From positions 1 through 61,484 of the forward strand of contig NZ_JACBJQ010000032.1 of NCBI RefSeq assembly GCF_013404075.1: a stretch of 61,484 bases of DNA, given 5' to 3'. Position numbers and translations under genes: made by a program. The notes below the pieces were generated by a model. That model ran no database searches. It saw only the letters and a list, made by a program, of their open reading frames with translations, and was not told where the DNA came from. This document shows, one piece after another, positions 45,360 to 53,488 of the stretch (position 1 is its first letter; each line of letters begins with the position of its first letter). This stretch comes from Mycolicibacterium vinylchloridicum. GTDB lineage: Bacteria; Actinomycetota; Actinomycetes; Mycobacteriales; Mycobacteriaceae.

Positions 45360-46547
45360 ATGGCAACCCCTCGCCTGGTCGAGCTGATCGACAGGTACCG
45401 CAACGCTCACGGGGTGAGCGAGTCCGAGCTGGCCCGCCGCATCGGCGTCACGCGCGAGAACCTGCGCAAATGGCGGATCAACGGTGTCCGACGGCTCCCG
45501 GACCGCGTGAATCTGGCTGCTACGGCGCGTGTGATCGGCCGCCCATACCGCGAGGTCCTATCGGCAGCCCTGTACGACACCGGCTATCTGGACGCCGACA
45601 CTGACGCTCCACGGCCCTACGATGAGGTGCTGCGTGACGCCATCAATGTGCTCACTGAAGCGAGTCGGCTCACGAATCAACCGATGCGCCAAACGAGTTC
45701 GGGCCAGTGGGAGCCCGACCCCGACCCCCGAGCTGCGCTGGCGATCGACTGGGCGGCATTCGTCACCGATGCACTGGCCGGGGCGGCCGCCAACGCCGGG
45801 GGCATCGACGCGATCCTGGCCGGCCGTCCCGGCTCCTGGGAAGCCGCGGTGGTTGGCGACGCACTGCGCGCCGCTGTCGGGCACGACGAGTGGGATCTGT
45901 GGCGCCACCGCACCGAACCGGTGACCGTCGTGCTTCACCCCGAGCGGCTGTTGTTCGACAATGACGCCTCGGACTGGTTCAACGAACTCGACAACGCCGA
46001 AGCCGAGATACAACGCCGGGAGACCGCCGTGCGGCCTGGCGTCATCTACACCTACGATCAGGACCCGCAGACGCTGCAGTGGGCCATCGACGAGGGCATT
46101 GAGGTCATCCCAGGACCTCCCCCGCCGTTGCCAACGGATGAAGAGATCAGGGCATGGCAGGCCGCCGAGCGCGAGAATCCCATCCCGCTAACCCCCGAAG
46201 AACAAGCCGAAGAAGACGCGCTGGCGGCCCTGGATGCCCTTCGTGAACGGGTGGAAGCACAGCGCCGTGCCGAACTCGCCGACTACGGCGAGCGGGCCGC
46301 AGCCGCGGTTCGTACCGAGCTAGCGGCCCTCAAGCTGCCGGTTCCAGTGTCGGTGACTGTCGACCTCGACACGCCGTGGGATCAGGCCCTTGATTCGCCC
46401 ACGCTGGGCTGGACGGCAAACGCCATCGACAACGCCGTCGCTGCCGCCGTCTCCACTACACCCACCCCCGACAATCTCCCCGGGACGCTGCTCGAACGCG
46501 CCGAAGCGGCGCTGCGCCGCGAGGAAACGGATCATTCCGGCGAGTGA
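45360..46547 (+). CDS. XRE-type regulator with long C-terminal region
   Basis: This 395-residue protein has an N-terminal helix-turn-helix (SESELARRIGVTRENLRKWR, residues about 20-40) and a long C-terminus with a strongly acidic helical part (PEEQAEEDALAALDALRERVEAQRR, in part). No enzyme motif is seen. It is divergent from the toxin-antitoxin pair. It may be a regulator of neighbouring genes; the large C-terminus could sense a ligand or partner. Confidence 0.7.
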   Translation: MATPRLVELIDRYRNAHGVSESELARRIGVTRENLRKWRINGVRRLPDRVNLAATARVIGRPYREVLSAALYDTGYLDADTDAPRPYDEVLRDAINVLTEASRLTNQPMRQTSSGQWEPDPDPRAALAIDWAAFVTDALAGAAANAGGIDAILAGRPGSWEAAVVGDALRAAVGHDEWDLWRHRTEPVTVVLHPERLLFDNDASDWFNELDNAEAEIQRRETAVRPGVIYTYDQDPQTLQWAIDEGIEVIPGPPPPLPTDEEIRAWQAAERENPIPLTPEEQAEEDALAALDALRERVEAQRRAELADYGERAAAAVRTELAALKLPVPVSVTVDLDTPWDQALDSPTLGWTANAIDNAVAAAVSTTPTPDNLPGTLLERAEAALRREETDHSGE

Positions 46548-46600
46548 AGCCGTCGACCTGGCCAATTGCAACACAACAACTACGGAGGCTGTAACCGTTT

Positions 46601-46975
46601 ATGACTGGCGTAATTTCCACACCGAATTTGGCGTTCTACTTCCCGGACGAGACCGTTAAGACGCTCAACGAACGTTGGGACGATTGGGTTGCACGAGGAG
46701 CCACTGTCGTCACGAAGAAGGACCAGGCTGAAGACACACCCGGGATCTTGTTTGAGCTTCTACGCACCGACATTCGCTTCACACCGGGCCTGACCCCCGC
46801 AGTGGCAATCGCTGAGCCGCGTCTGCACCGCGAGCAAACCGCCGCGTCAGGAATTCCGATTTTCTACCCGTGCCTACCGTGGCAGTGGCCGCTGATCCTG
46901 GGCGCGCGGTTCAGACAGGAACCCGACGTCTTGTGGGCAATCCCCCGCGAATTGACGGCAAGTGACTTCGAATGA
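46601..46975 (+). CDS. Hypothetical protein
   Basis: This 124-residue protein (MTGVISTPNLAFYFPDETVKTLNERWDDW at its front, abridged) starts at an ATG with GGAGG about 12 nt upstream. It contains Trp- and Pro-rich segments (YPCLPWQWPLILGARF). It stands 53 bp after the XRE-type gene. Family not recognised. Codon use looks less GC-biased than its neighbours. Confidence 0.5.
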   Translation: MTGVISTPNLAFYFPDETVKTLNERWDDWVARGATVVTKKDQAEDTPGILFELLRTDIRFTPGLTPAVAIAEPRLHREQTAASGIPIFYPCLPWQWPLILGARFRQEPDVLWAIPRELTASDFE

Positions 46976-47047
46976 GAACTGGATGCTCGGATTCCAGTTG
47001 GCACGCTTTCGCGCCTGGAGTACTCCGCAAGTGCCGGTTCGGTCCCG

Positions 47048-48886
47048 ATGTCGACGCGGGTGCTGAGCAAAATGCCACCACTCGATGAGCTTCTCGATCC
47101 GGAATGGTGGCGCTGCGAGACGACCCTGCACACGCGCCTGCGCGACCTCGTTCCCGGCTTCGACAGCATCTGCTCGTTCACCATTCCGTACGCGCGGTTA
47201 CCCCGGCGACTGAGCGCCTACGCCAAGGAGTTCCCTCGCTGGGCCGATGTGGCGGACCAAACTCCCCAGGCGCTGCTGTTGCGCCCCAAGTTGGGGGCGG
47301 CGGCAGTTCGTGCATTGATCGAGGCCGCGCAACGAGCCGTGCAAATTCGGCAAGACACGATCGCCGCCGGCCGGGTCGGAGCCGATGCCGCGGTGGCCAG
47401 CCTGCTCGGGCAGCTCGACGGTTTCGACCGTGAAATCCTGTCGGCCCAGGTGTGGGCGCTGGACCCGGTTCCTCAACACGTGGTGGCCCAGCGCCTGGGT
47501 GTGCACGCTGTCTCGGTGGGCCGCAACCTGCGCCGGGCGCGAGCGCGGTTCGCCGAGCTGCTCGCCGATCCGGCACACCAGGAGGTCGGCGAGCATGCCG
47601 ATCAAGTGCGGCAACGCCTGGGCCCGTATCTTCCCGTGGAAGCGGTCCACCTCGACTTACGCCGACTGGGCGTAGAACCCGCGAGCAAGACTGCTGAGGT
47701 CCTGCTTCATGTCGCCGGCCCGTATGCCCGCCGTGACGGTTGGATGGAGGACACCTCGACGCCGCCGGGTGGAGGACGCGCGCAGGTGATCGCCGCCGTC
47801 GAGGCGGTCTTCGATGCCCAGCCCGCCCCCACCTCCGACACGCTGCTGCGCGCGCTGACGAGCCTGGGAATGCCGACCGGGGTTGCCCTGACCTTTCTCG
47901 AAAGCCAGATGAGTCTGCGTCGTTTCGGCGATGTTTGGGTGCACTGGTCAGGTGATACCGCCGCCAACATGACAGAAGCGGCGCTGCACGTCCTCGGAGC
48001 CCCGGCGACCGCCGAAGCCATCCTCGCCACCATCGGAACCGGCGCGGCGGCAGGCACCAGCCTGCAGCGTGTCAAAGCGGTTCTGTCCAAGCACGACCGA
48101 TTCGTTCGCACCAGCCGCAGCACATGGGGGCTGCGGGAGTGGGACGTTGCCGAGTACGTCAACGCCGCGCATGCGATCGGCGAACGCATCGACGCCGGCG
48201 GCGGCAAAGCCAGGGTCACCACGGTGATCGACGAGCTTCGGGAACGGTATCCGGATATCAGCGAGGCGTCGATCCGGGCCTATCTCAGCACTCTGGAGTT
48301 CGTCGTGGAAAAGGGCGTTGTACGGCGCCGGACCAAGGCTGATGGCTGGCCGGCGCTGCCGCCGCTGAACACGGTCCGTGGCGTTTTCCGTAACGGGGCT
48401 AACGAGATTCGTGTCGCGCTACCCGTCACCTCGGAGGTGCTGCGCGGCTCGGGCCAGACGGTCCACCCGTCGGTGGCCGACGCTGCTGGCGTCCGCCCGG
48501 GCCGACAGCGAACATTCACCAGTCCACACGGGTCGGTCACGCTGTCTTGGAAGCTGACGTCGACAAGCGGTGTCGGGATCGGTTCGTTGCGCGCCCACGC
48601 CGTCGCGGTCAACGCAGCCCCCGGTGACACGCTGGTGTTGGTGTTCATGGTGGCCGATAGGTCACTGGAGGTGGTCCGCGTAGGCGCCGGCGAGGCCGGA
48701 AAGGCTCGGTTGCACACACTGCTCGGCCACGCGGTTCGAAAGCCCGCCGCAGCGCTCGCGGCGGCCTTGGACTGTCGACAAGAAGACGTCGGCGCCGTAC
48801 TTCGCGGCCGTGGAGATGAGGAGCTGGCTGCCGTGCTCGACGCCAACTGGCGCACGCAGCGCACGAGCGATGGGCACGTCGCGTGA
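47048..48886 (+). CDS. Sigma-region-4-like / winged-helix DNA-binding protein
   Basis: This 612-residue soluble protein contains a segment like sigma factor region 4 (LDGFDREILSAQVWAL...VAQRLGVHAVSVGRNLRRARARFAELL, about 120-175). Two or three further winged-helix-like regions follow (TSDTLLRALTSLG, ATAEAILATIG, SEASIRAYLSTL), and a C-terminal domain of strands. It lacks region 2, so it is not a standard sigma factor. It overlaps the next gene by GTGA and is translationally coupled to a membrane protein, a pattern of regulator and sensor. Confidence 0.65.
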   Translation: MSTRVLSKMPPLDELLDPEWWRCETTLHTRLRDLVPGFDSICSFTIPYARLPRRLSAYAKEFPRWADVADQTPQALLLRPKLGAAAVRALIEAAQRAVQIRQDTIAAGRVGADAAVASLLGQLDGFDREILSAQVWALDPVPQHVVAQRLGVHAVSVGRNLRRARARFAELLADPAHQEVGEHADQVRQRLGPYLPVEAVHLDLRRLGVEPASKTAEVLLHVAGPYARRDGWMEDTSTPPGGGRAQVIAAVEAVFDAQPAPTSDTLLRALTSLGMPTGVALTFLESQMSLRRFGDVWVHWSGDTAANMTEAALHVLGAPATAEAILATIGTGAAAGTSLQRVKAVLSKHDRFVRTSRSTWGLREWDVAEYVNAAHAIGERIDAGGGKARVTTVIDELRERYPDISEASIRAYLSTLEFVVEKGVVRRRTKADGWPALPPLNTVRGVFRNGANEIRVALPVTSEVLRGSGQTVHPSVADAAGVRPGRQRTFTSPHGSVTLSWKLTSTSGVGIGSLRAHAVAVNAAPGDTLVLVFMVADRSLEVVRVGAGEAGKARLHTLLGHAVRKPAAALAAALDCRQEDVGAVLRGRGDEELAAVLDANWRTQRTSDGHVA

Positions 48887-49650
48887 AAGAAGCGCCAACG
48901 CGGGGCGAGGACCCCAACACCGCACCGCTGCCAGTCCTCAGTCAGTTCTTCACTTGGGCGCCCGGGGAACAGCCCGCGCCCTACGATCCGCCGCGAACTT
49001 CAACGGAAACGCTGCGACCCCAAGGCCCTTCCTCGCCCCCTGTGATCGACGTCGTACCACCACCCCAGTCCGCGAACCAGTCAGGACACCGCCGCCGTTG
49101 GCTGCTCGCCGTCGGTGCCGTTGCTGCCGTCACCGCGGCCGCCGTGGTCTTCTGGCCCGAGCCCGGCACCACCGACCAGCCCGGAAACTTAGACGACCAG
49201 GCCTCCCCCTCCGCGACTGTCGCGTCCCCTCCTCGGCTCGATCCCCGGCTTGCGTCACTTCTGCCAACCGGTTATCCGCCGGGGTCGTGCAAGCCGGTTC
49301 CCGCTGACAATCGCAGCGCCGCTGAGTGCGGCCCCAACATCGACGCCCCGAACACCTCCTCGCGATACACCCTCTACCAGGACGCCGATGCCCTGGCTGC
49401 CGCACTCGACCAATTCATCAGTGGCACAACAGTTCTCGTCTGCCCGGGAAACTACCTCTCGCCGGGGCCGTGGCGCCGCAACGCAGCACTCGACGTGCCC
49501 GTCGGCACCCTGGTGTGTGGCACTAGCCCCCAGGGACATCCCCGGATCGGCTGGACCGTCGACAGCGAGCGACTGCTTGCCAGCATTGAATCCACTCAGG
49601 GCGGCCCCACGCTCCCCCAGCTCTACGACTGGTGGTCGAAGCACTCCTGA
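48883..49650 (+). CDS. Single-pass membrane protein with extracytoplasmic Cys-rich domain
   Basis: This 255-residue protein starts with a GTG coupled to the sigma-like gene. A cytosolic Pro-rich N-terminus is followed by RRR and one membrane helix (about 71-91, WLLAVGAVAAVTAAAVVFW), then an outer domain with four Cys (GSCKP, AECGP, LVCPG, LVCGT). The outer domain resembles extracytoplasmic parts of mycobacterial secreted proteins and protein kinases. It may sense a signal and hold the sigma-like partner at the membrane. Confidence 0.65.
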   Translation: MKEAPTRGEDPNTAPLPVLSQFFTWAPGEQPAPYDPPRTSTETLRPQGPSSPPVIDVVPPPQSANQSGHRRRWLLAVGAVAAVTAAAVVFWPEPGTTDQPGNLDDQASPSATVASPPRLDPRLASLLPTGYPPGSCKPVPADNRSAAECGPNIDAPNTSSRYTLYQDADALAAALDQFISGTTVLVCPGNYLSPGPWRRNAALDVPVGTLVCGTSPQGHPRIGWTVDSERLLASIESTQGGPTLPQLYDWWSKHS

Positions 49651-49694
49651 CCCCGGTCGTCGCCTCTAAACGCGCTGCAAGGCAGTCCGGGGGA

Positions 49695-50150
49695 TCACCA
49701 CCGGGTGGGCAGTGCCCGAACCTGCTGCTCCAGCACAGCCTGGCTGCTTGCGGCCACGTCAGCGTCGTCAACGAGTGCGCACCCCAGATACCCGACCCTG
49801 TCGGGGTCCATCACCCCCGACACCTCCATAGCGGGGTCCAGCACCGCTGCCACATGCACTGGAAAGTCCACAATCCCGGACTGCAGAACCCGATTGCCCG
49901 CGGCCGGGGTGAGCACCACCGCCGAGACCGTGACTGAACCTCGGTCCTCGCTGAGCAGGTCAGGATGGATGTGATCGCGCTCGACGCCCTCACCCAACGC
50001 ACACACCACGGCTGGCTGAATCTCGCAGAACCAGTACCGGCCCGGCACCGTCGAACGCAGACGTCCGCTCACCCGCAGCTTCAGGGGCAGGTGCGCGGCA
50101 AAGTCCGTCACCGGGAATCCCCGCACACTGTGCAATACGAGACGGGCCAC
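49695..50150 (-). CDS. Hypothetical protein
   Basis: This 151-residue minus-strand protein starts with a GTG at 50150. It is rich in beta-strand patterns (VTVSAVVLTPAAGNRVL, FPVHVAAVLDPAM) and has no signal peptide or known motif. It is convergent with the membrane-protein gene and divergent from the nuclease gene. Confidence 0.5.
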   Translation of the reverse strand: MARLVLHSVRGFPVTDFAAHLPLKLRVSGRLRSTVPGRYWFCEIQPAVVCALGEGVERDHIHPDLLSEDRGSVTVSAVVLTPAAGNRVLQSGIVDFPVHVAAVLDPAMEVSGVMDPDRVGYLGCALVDDADVAASSQAVLEQQVRALPTRW

Positions 50151-50231
50151 ACGAAGACGCTAACACCAACCCGCACAGACGTGTTTACGAACCGTTCCCC
50201 AAATGACTAACGATGCACTATTCTGACCCGC

Positions 50232-50864
50232 ATGGACAGGCAGGAACGACCATCACGTGGTGGCCCTTCGGACAGCGCCGCACCGCGGACTACTGCACGC
50301 AACCCGCCCCGTCACCTGCATATCCTCGCCGGAGCCGCCGGCACCATCTTCCTGGCGGCATGCCAGGTACCCTCCGTCGCCGGGCAGCCGCCAACCGACG
50401 GCCCCGACTACCCCGCCCAACCGCCCGCAGACACCCTCACCGGGCCCGTACCGGTGTCTCGTGTGGTCGACGGCGACACCTTGTCGGTCAAAACCGACAA
50501 CGGTGACACCAAGGTCCGGTTGATCGGCATCGACACCCCTGAACTGCTCGACCCCCGCTCTCCGGTGGAGTGCTTCGCCCAGGAGGCTTCCGACTTCACC
50601 AAGAACGCCCTCACCGGACAGTTGGTGTACCTAGAGGACGATCCCAGCCAGGACAGCGTAGACCGCTACGGCCGCCGCCTGGCCTATGTCTGGACCCTCG
50701 ACGGCCGCCTCATCAACCTCGACCTCATCGCCGGGGGATACGCCAACGAGTACACCTACTCCACGCCCTACCGCTACCAGCGCCGGTTCCAGGATGCCGA
50801 AGCCTCCGCTGCCGAGCGTGAACGTGGACTGTGGAACCCGAAAGCCTGTGCAGCACAGCGCTGA
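50232..50864 (+). CDS. Thermonuclease-like lipoprotein (SNase domain)
   Basis: This 210-residue protein is a staphylococcal-nuclease homologue. It has a basic N-terminus and a lipobox LAAC with Cys44, so it is likely lipid-anchored outside the membrane. The SNase domain (about 75-205) keeps the key residues: Asp80, Arg96, Asp101 and Glu104 (VRLIGIDTPE) and the Arg of DRYGRR (148-149). It would cut nucleic acid near the cell surface, which is curious for a plasmid. Confidence 0.85.
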   Translation: MDRQERPSRGGPSDSAAPRTTARNPPRHLHILAGAAGTIFLAACQVPSVAGQPPTDGPDYPAQPPADTLTGPVPVSRVVDGDTLSVKTDNGDTKVRLIGIDTPELLDPRSPVECFAQEASDFTKNALTGQLVYLEDDPSQDSVDRYGRRLAYVWTLDGRLINLDLIAGGYANEYTYSTPYRYQRRFQDAEASAAERERGLWNPKACAAQR

Positions 50865-50999
50865 ACCACACCGACAACCCCGCATAATGGGAGGCCATCG
50901 CCACCCGCATGTGGTATCCTGGAAACGGTTGAACACCCGCCTTCACCAGCGGCAATGCTGACTCTCTGGTGCGGCACGAATCAAAGGGGAGCACCTACA

Positions 51000-51200
51000 A
51001 TGAGCACCATGACCACCGCGCCCAAGCGCCCGCCCACCCACGACGAGGCCGTGACCATCGCCGTGGCCGCAAGCGGCCTGGCCGGCCACGACGTCTCGCC
51101 CGGCGCGATGGACCTCCTCGACCGAATCGGCCGCGGCGAACTGACCTACGACCAGGCCGTCGCCGAGGTCATCGCGGAGTTCGGTCAGCCCGGCGAATAG
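51000..51200 (+). CDS. VbhA-type antitoxin of a Fic module
   Basis: This 66-residue protein starts at an ATG with AAGGGGAG upstream. The helical end LLDRIGRGELTYDQAVAEVI matches the VbhA-type antitoxin pattern. The inhibitory helix, normally S-x-x-x-E-G, reads AASGLAG by alignment, so both the Ser/Thr and the Glu appear to be Ala. It ends 4 nt before the Fic gene. If the alignment is right, inhibition must work differently or be lost. Confidence 0.7.
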   Translation: MSTMTTAPKRPPTHDEAVTIAVAASGLAGHDVSPGAMDLLDRIGRGELTYDQAVAEVIAEFGQPGE

Positions 51201-51204
51201 CACG

Positions 51205-51966
51205 TTGGCGTCCTACGACCAGTGGGAGGATTACTTCTGGCCCGATGCGCCAGGGGTTCTGAAAAATCGCCTCAACATCAAAGACAGTTGGCAACTGCGC
51301 GAGGCGGAAACGCGGATCAGCTTGGTGCGCATGGCCGAGATCATCACCGAGGACAACCAGCCCGACGTGATCGACCTCAACTACTACTGCGGCATACATC
51401 GCAAGATCTTCGGTGACGTCTACGACTGGGCGGGCACACCCCGCACAGTGCCGAAGTTCGCCATGACCAAACAGTGGCGCGATGTCGTCAACTTCGCCCC
51501 CGACGATCGCACCGCACCGTGGGTCAAGTACCGCTATCACCCAGGCCCGGAGGTCGCCAACCGCGCGGCCTCCCAATTCACCATGCTCGACTTCGAACTA
51601 AGTGACCCGCGAAAACAGGCTCCGCACCAGTTCATTCCACTCATGGCCACCTACTGGGGCGGGCTGGACAACATCCACCCATTCCGTGAAGGCAACACCC
51701 GAAGCCAGACGATTCTGTTCCACCAGGTCTGCCGCAAATACGGCTACGAGCTGGACGGCCAAGAGCTGTTCAATCGCCGAGAGGAGTTCATCGGCGCCCG
51801 CTTTCACGGACACGCTACCCGAGGGTACGGGCGGTTGATCGCACTGCTGCTCGACACGGTGCACAAGCGCGAGTCCGAACAGCTCAGTGAGCGAGAACAG
51901 CAGTGGGCACAATCGCTACGCGAGGCTTCCGAGCGCCCCGCCGGCCCCGGAGGGCTGCACCTCTGA
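51205..51966 (+). CDS. Fic/DOC-family AMPylation toxin
   Basis: This 253-residue Fic-domain protein probably transfers AMP from ATP to a target protein. The active-site motif is HPFREGNTRS (about residues 165-174), close to HPFxxGNGRxxR; the third Gly-position is Thr and the final Arg is replaced (TRSQT). It starts with a TTG 4 nt after the antitoxin stop. Such VbhA/VbhT-like pairs occur on plasmids and conjugative elements and act as addiction modules or effectors. Confidence 0.85.
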   Translation: MASYDQWEDYFWPDAPGVLKNRLNIKDSWQLREAETRISLVRMAEIITEDNQPDVIDLNYYCGIHRKIFGDVYDWAGTPRTVPKFAMTKQWRDVVNFAPDDRTAPWVKYRYHPGPEVANRAASQFTMLDFELSDPRKQAPHQFIPLMATYWGGLDNIHPFREGNTRSQTILFHQVCRKYGYELDGQELFNRREEFIGARFHGHATRGYGRLIALLLDTVHKRESEQLSEREQQWAQSLREASERPAGPGGLHL

Positions 51967-51980
51967 CCGCCGGCCCTCCC

Positions 51981-52277
51981 CTACCCGTGGCGCCCGTCCA
52001 GCGCCGTGGACTCACAGCGGTCGCCCGGAGGAGGCAGGAAGTAGGTCGCCCCGCACTCGTTGCACTGCGCGGTGCGGTGCAGAATCCCGCACAGACAGTG
52101 GCTTACCCCGATCGTGACGCGGTACGGACCCAGCTCGTGACCATTAGCGCACACCGCCGGATACGGCGGCTCCGACCAGCTCCCATCACGGTTGCGGCGC
52201 AACGGAACACCACCGACAACGACCACCTCGTCACCGGTTCCGTCCCCGCCGCGACTGCCCTTGCTCATGTCAGTCAT
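51981..52277 (-). CDS. Small Cys-rich (zinc-ribbon-like) protein
   Basis: This 98-residue minus-strand protein has six Cys in pairs (VCANGH, HCLCG, QCNECGATY, RCES), a pattern of zinc ribbons. Gly-rich N-terminus; a second ATG at 52268 is possible. It faces away from the XRE gene. Function unknown. Confidence 0.55.
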   Translation of the reverse strand: MTDMSKGSRGGDGTGDEVVVVGGVPLRRNRDGSWSEPPYPAVCANGHELGPYRVTIGVSHCLCGILHRTAQCNECGATYFLPPPGDRCESTALDGRHG

Positions 52278-52287
52278 TCTCGCAATC

Positions 52288-52326
52288 GGGTGGTTTTAGC
52301 CACCCGCTCTGGGGTAGGCTCAGCAC
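52288..52326 (+). promoter_or_regulatory. Regulon promoter element A
   Basis: GGTTTTAGCC (52292-52301) and TAGGCT (-10, 52315-52320), the most divergent of five copies of a promoter/operator (spacing one base longer). It lies 44 bp upstream of the XRE gene start, so this regulator could control its own synthesis. Confidence 0.6.
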
Positions 52327-52364
52327 AGCAGGTCTACCCAACGACCCGAGAGGAACCAGCATCG

Positions 52365-52631
52365 ATGCCCGCCACCGCGACCGGCGCCAAGTCCCGCCCC
52401 GACCCTGACACCTCGGTGGCTGAGCGCGTCCTTCCGATCGTGGGCGCCAACGTCATCGCCCGACGCGAAAAGCTGGGCATGTCGCAGCGGGCATTGGCAG
52501 AAAAAGCCGGTATCGACCGAGTGTTCCTGCGTCACGTCGAGCAGGGCAACCGCGCGGCCACTCTCGTCTTCCTCGCCAAGATTGCCGACGCCCTCGACAC
52601 CAGCATCGAAAAGCTCGCCCACGGCGTCTGA
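52365..52631 (+). CDS. Small XRE-family transcriptional regulator
   Basis: This 88-residue protein is essentially one XRE helix-turn-helix domain (RREKLGMSQRALAEKAGIDRVFL, abridged, residues about 34-56), followed by the usual dimer helix. The start at 52365 has GAGAGG upstream; a longer open frame to 51903 is not supported. It carries regulon element A in its promoter and is the best candidate in this window for the protein that binds the five palindromic elements. Confidence 0.8.
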   Translation: MPATATGAKSRPDPDTSVAERVLPIVGANVIARREKLGMSQRALAEKAGIDRVFLRHVEQGNRAATLVFLAKIADALDTSIEKLAHGV

Positions 52632-52795
52632 CCCACATCTGCGGCGATGAACACCCCGACACCGACGCTCCCATCCGGAGATGTCGGCCCCTGCTGGTAA
52701 GGATCAACCATGGACCGCAGCACACCGACCCGTCGGCACCAGGTGTTGCACACCTCAGTGCGCAGCGTCCAACGGATGGAAGGGGTGCTGGTGCC

Positions 52796-53218
52796 GTGAA
52801 CCCGTTCGACTACAACCCACCCGACTCCCGGCAGGCGCCCGCCAGCGATGAGGTGTACGTCGCGGCGGTCAAGCCGTACTCGGCAGTCTCGCCGTCCGAC
52901 CGGCAGCCGCTGGCCCGGGTCCGCTACACCAACGGCAAGACCTTCGTCGGGCACCACGTGGTGCGCCACATCGACCTGCTCCGCGAGACCGGCCGCCCGG
53001 CGGAATACTGGCTGGTAATCGACCGTCTTGCACGAGAGGTGGTTGAACAGATCGACAACCTGGCCAGCCAGGGCACGATCCGACAGGTCGTCTGCTTCAG
53101 CGAACTGCGCTATCAAATCGACGCAGACACCGGTTGGTCACCCGAGGTCGACGCCCTCCCCGCAGAGGACTGGGCCGCGGTGCAGTGGCGCGTCACCGAC
53201 ATTCTGCGCACCGGATAA
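52796..53218 (+). CDS. Hypothetical protein
   Basis: This 140-residue protein starts with a GTG at 52796 (MNPFDYNPPDSRQAPASDEV). It has an alpha/beta fold pattern (PLARVRYTNGKTFVGHHVV) and no recognised motif. It follows the XRE gene by 164 bp. The translation has typical codon use for the plasmid. Confidence 0.6.
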   Translation: MNPFDYNPPDSRQAPASDEVYVAAVKPYSAVSPSDRQPLARVRYTNGKTFVGHHVVRHIDLLRETGRPAEYWLVIDRLAREVVEQIDNLASQGTIRQVVCFSELRYQIDADTGWSPEVDALPAEDWAAVQWRVTDILRTG

Positions 53219-53488
53219 TCCACCCGGCGGTTCCCACTCACAGGCCCGCGCCGCGACCTCAAACCCTCACGCCCCGCCCAACGCGCCCCTCCACTCGGAA
53301 AGGCCAGCGCCTGCCGCAATCCCGGTGGTGTGAGGGGCGGTCTGCACACAGGGCCGCGCGGTCGCCGCCGCGCCACACGGTGGGCTGCGTGCCGTGCCCC
53401 GAGGCCAGACGTGGCCTGGACAAGGAGAAGCGCCGACGGATCGGTACCCGCATGGGCAGCCCGCTCCCGCTCGACGCGTGGGTCAGGC
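53219..53488. other. 270-bp gap without a convincing gene
   Basis: Convergent gap between the hypothetical gene and the PP-loop gene. It is GC-rich; I see no clear hairpin with a T-run and no motif shared with the rest of the region. Confidence 0.4.
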
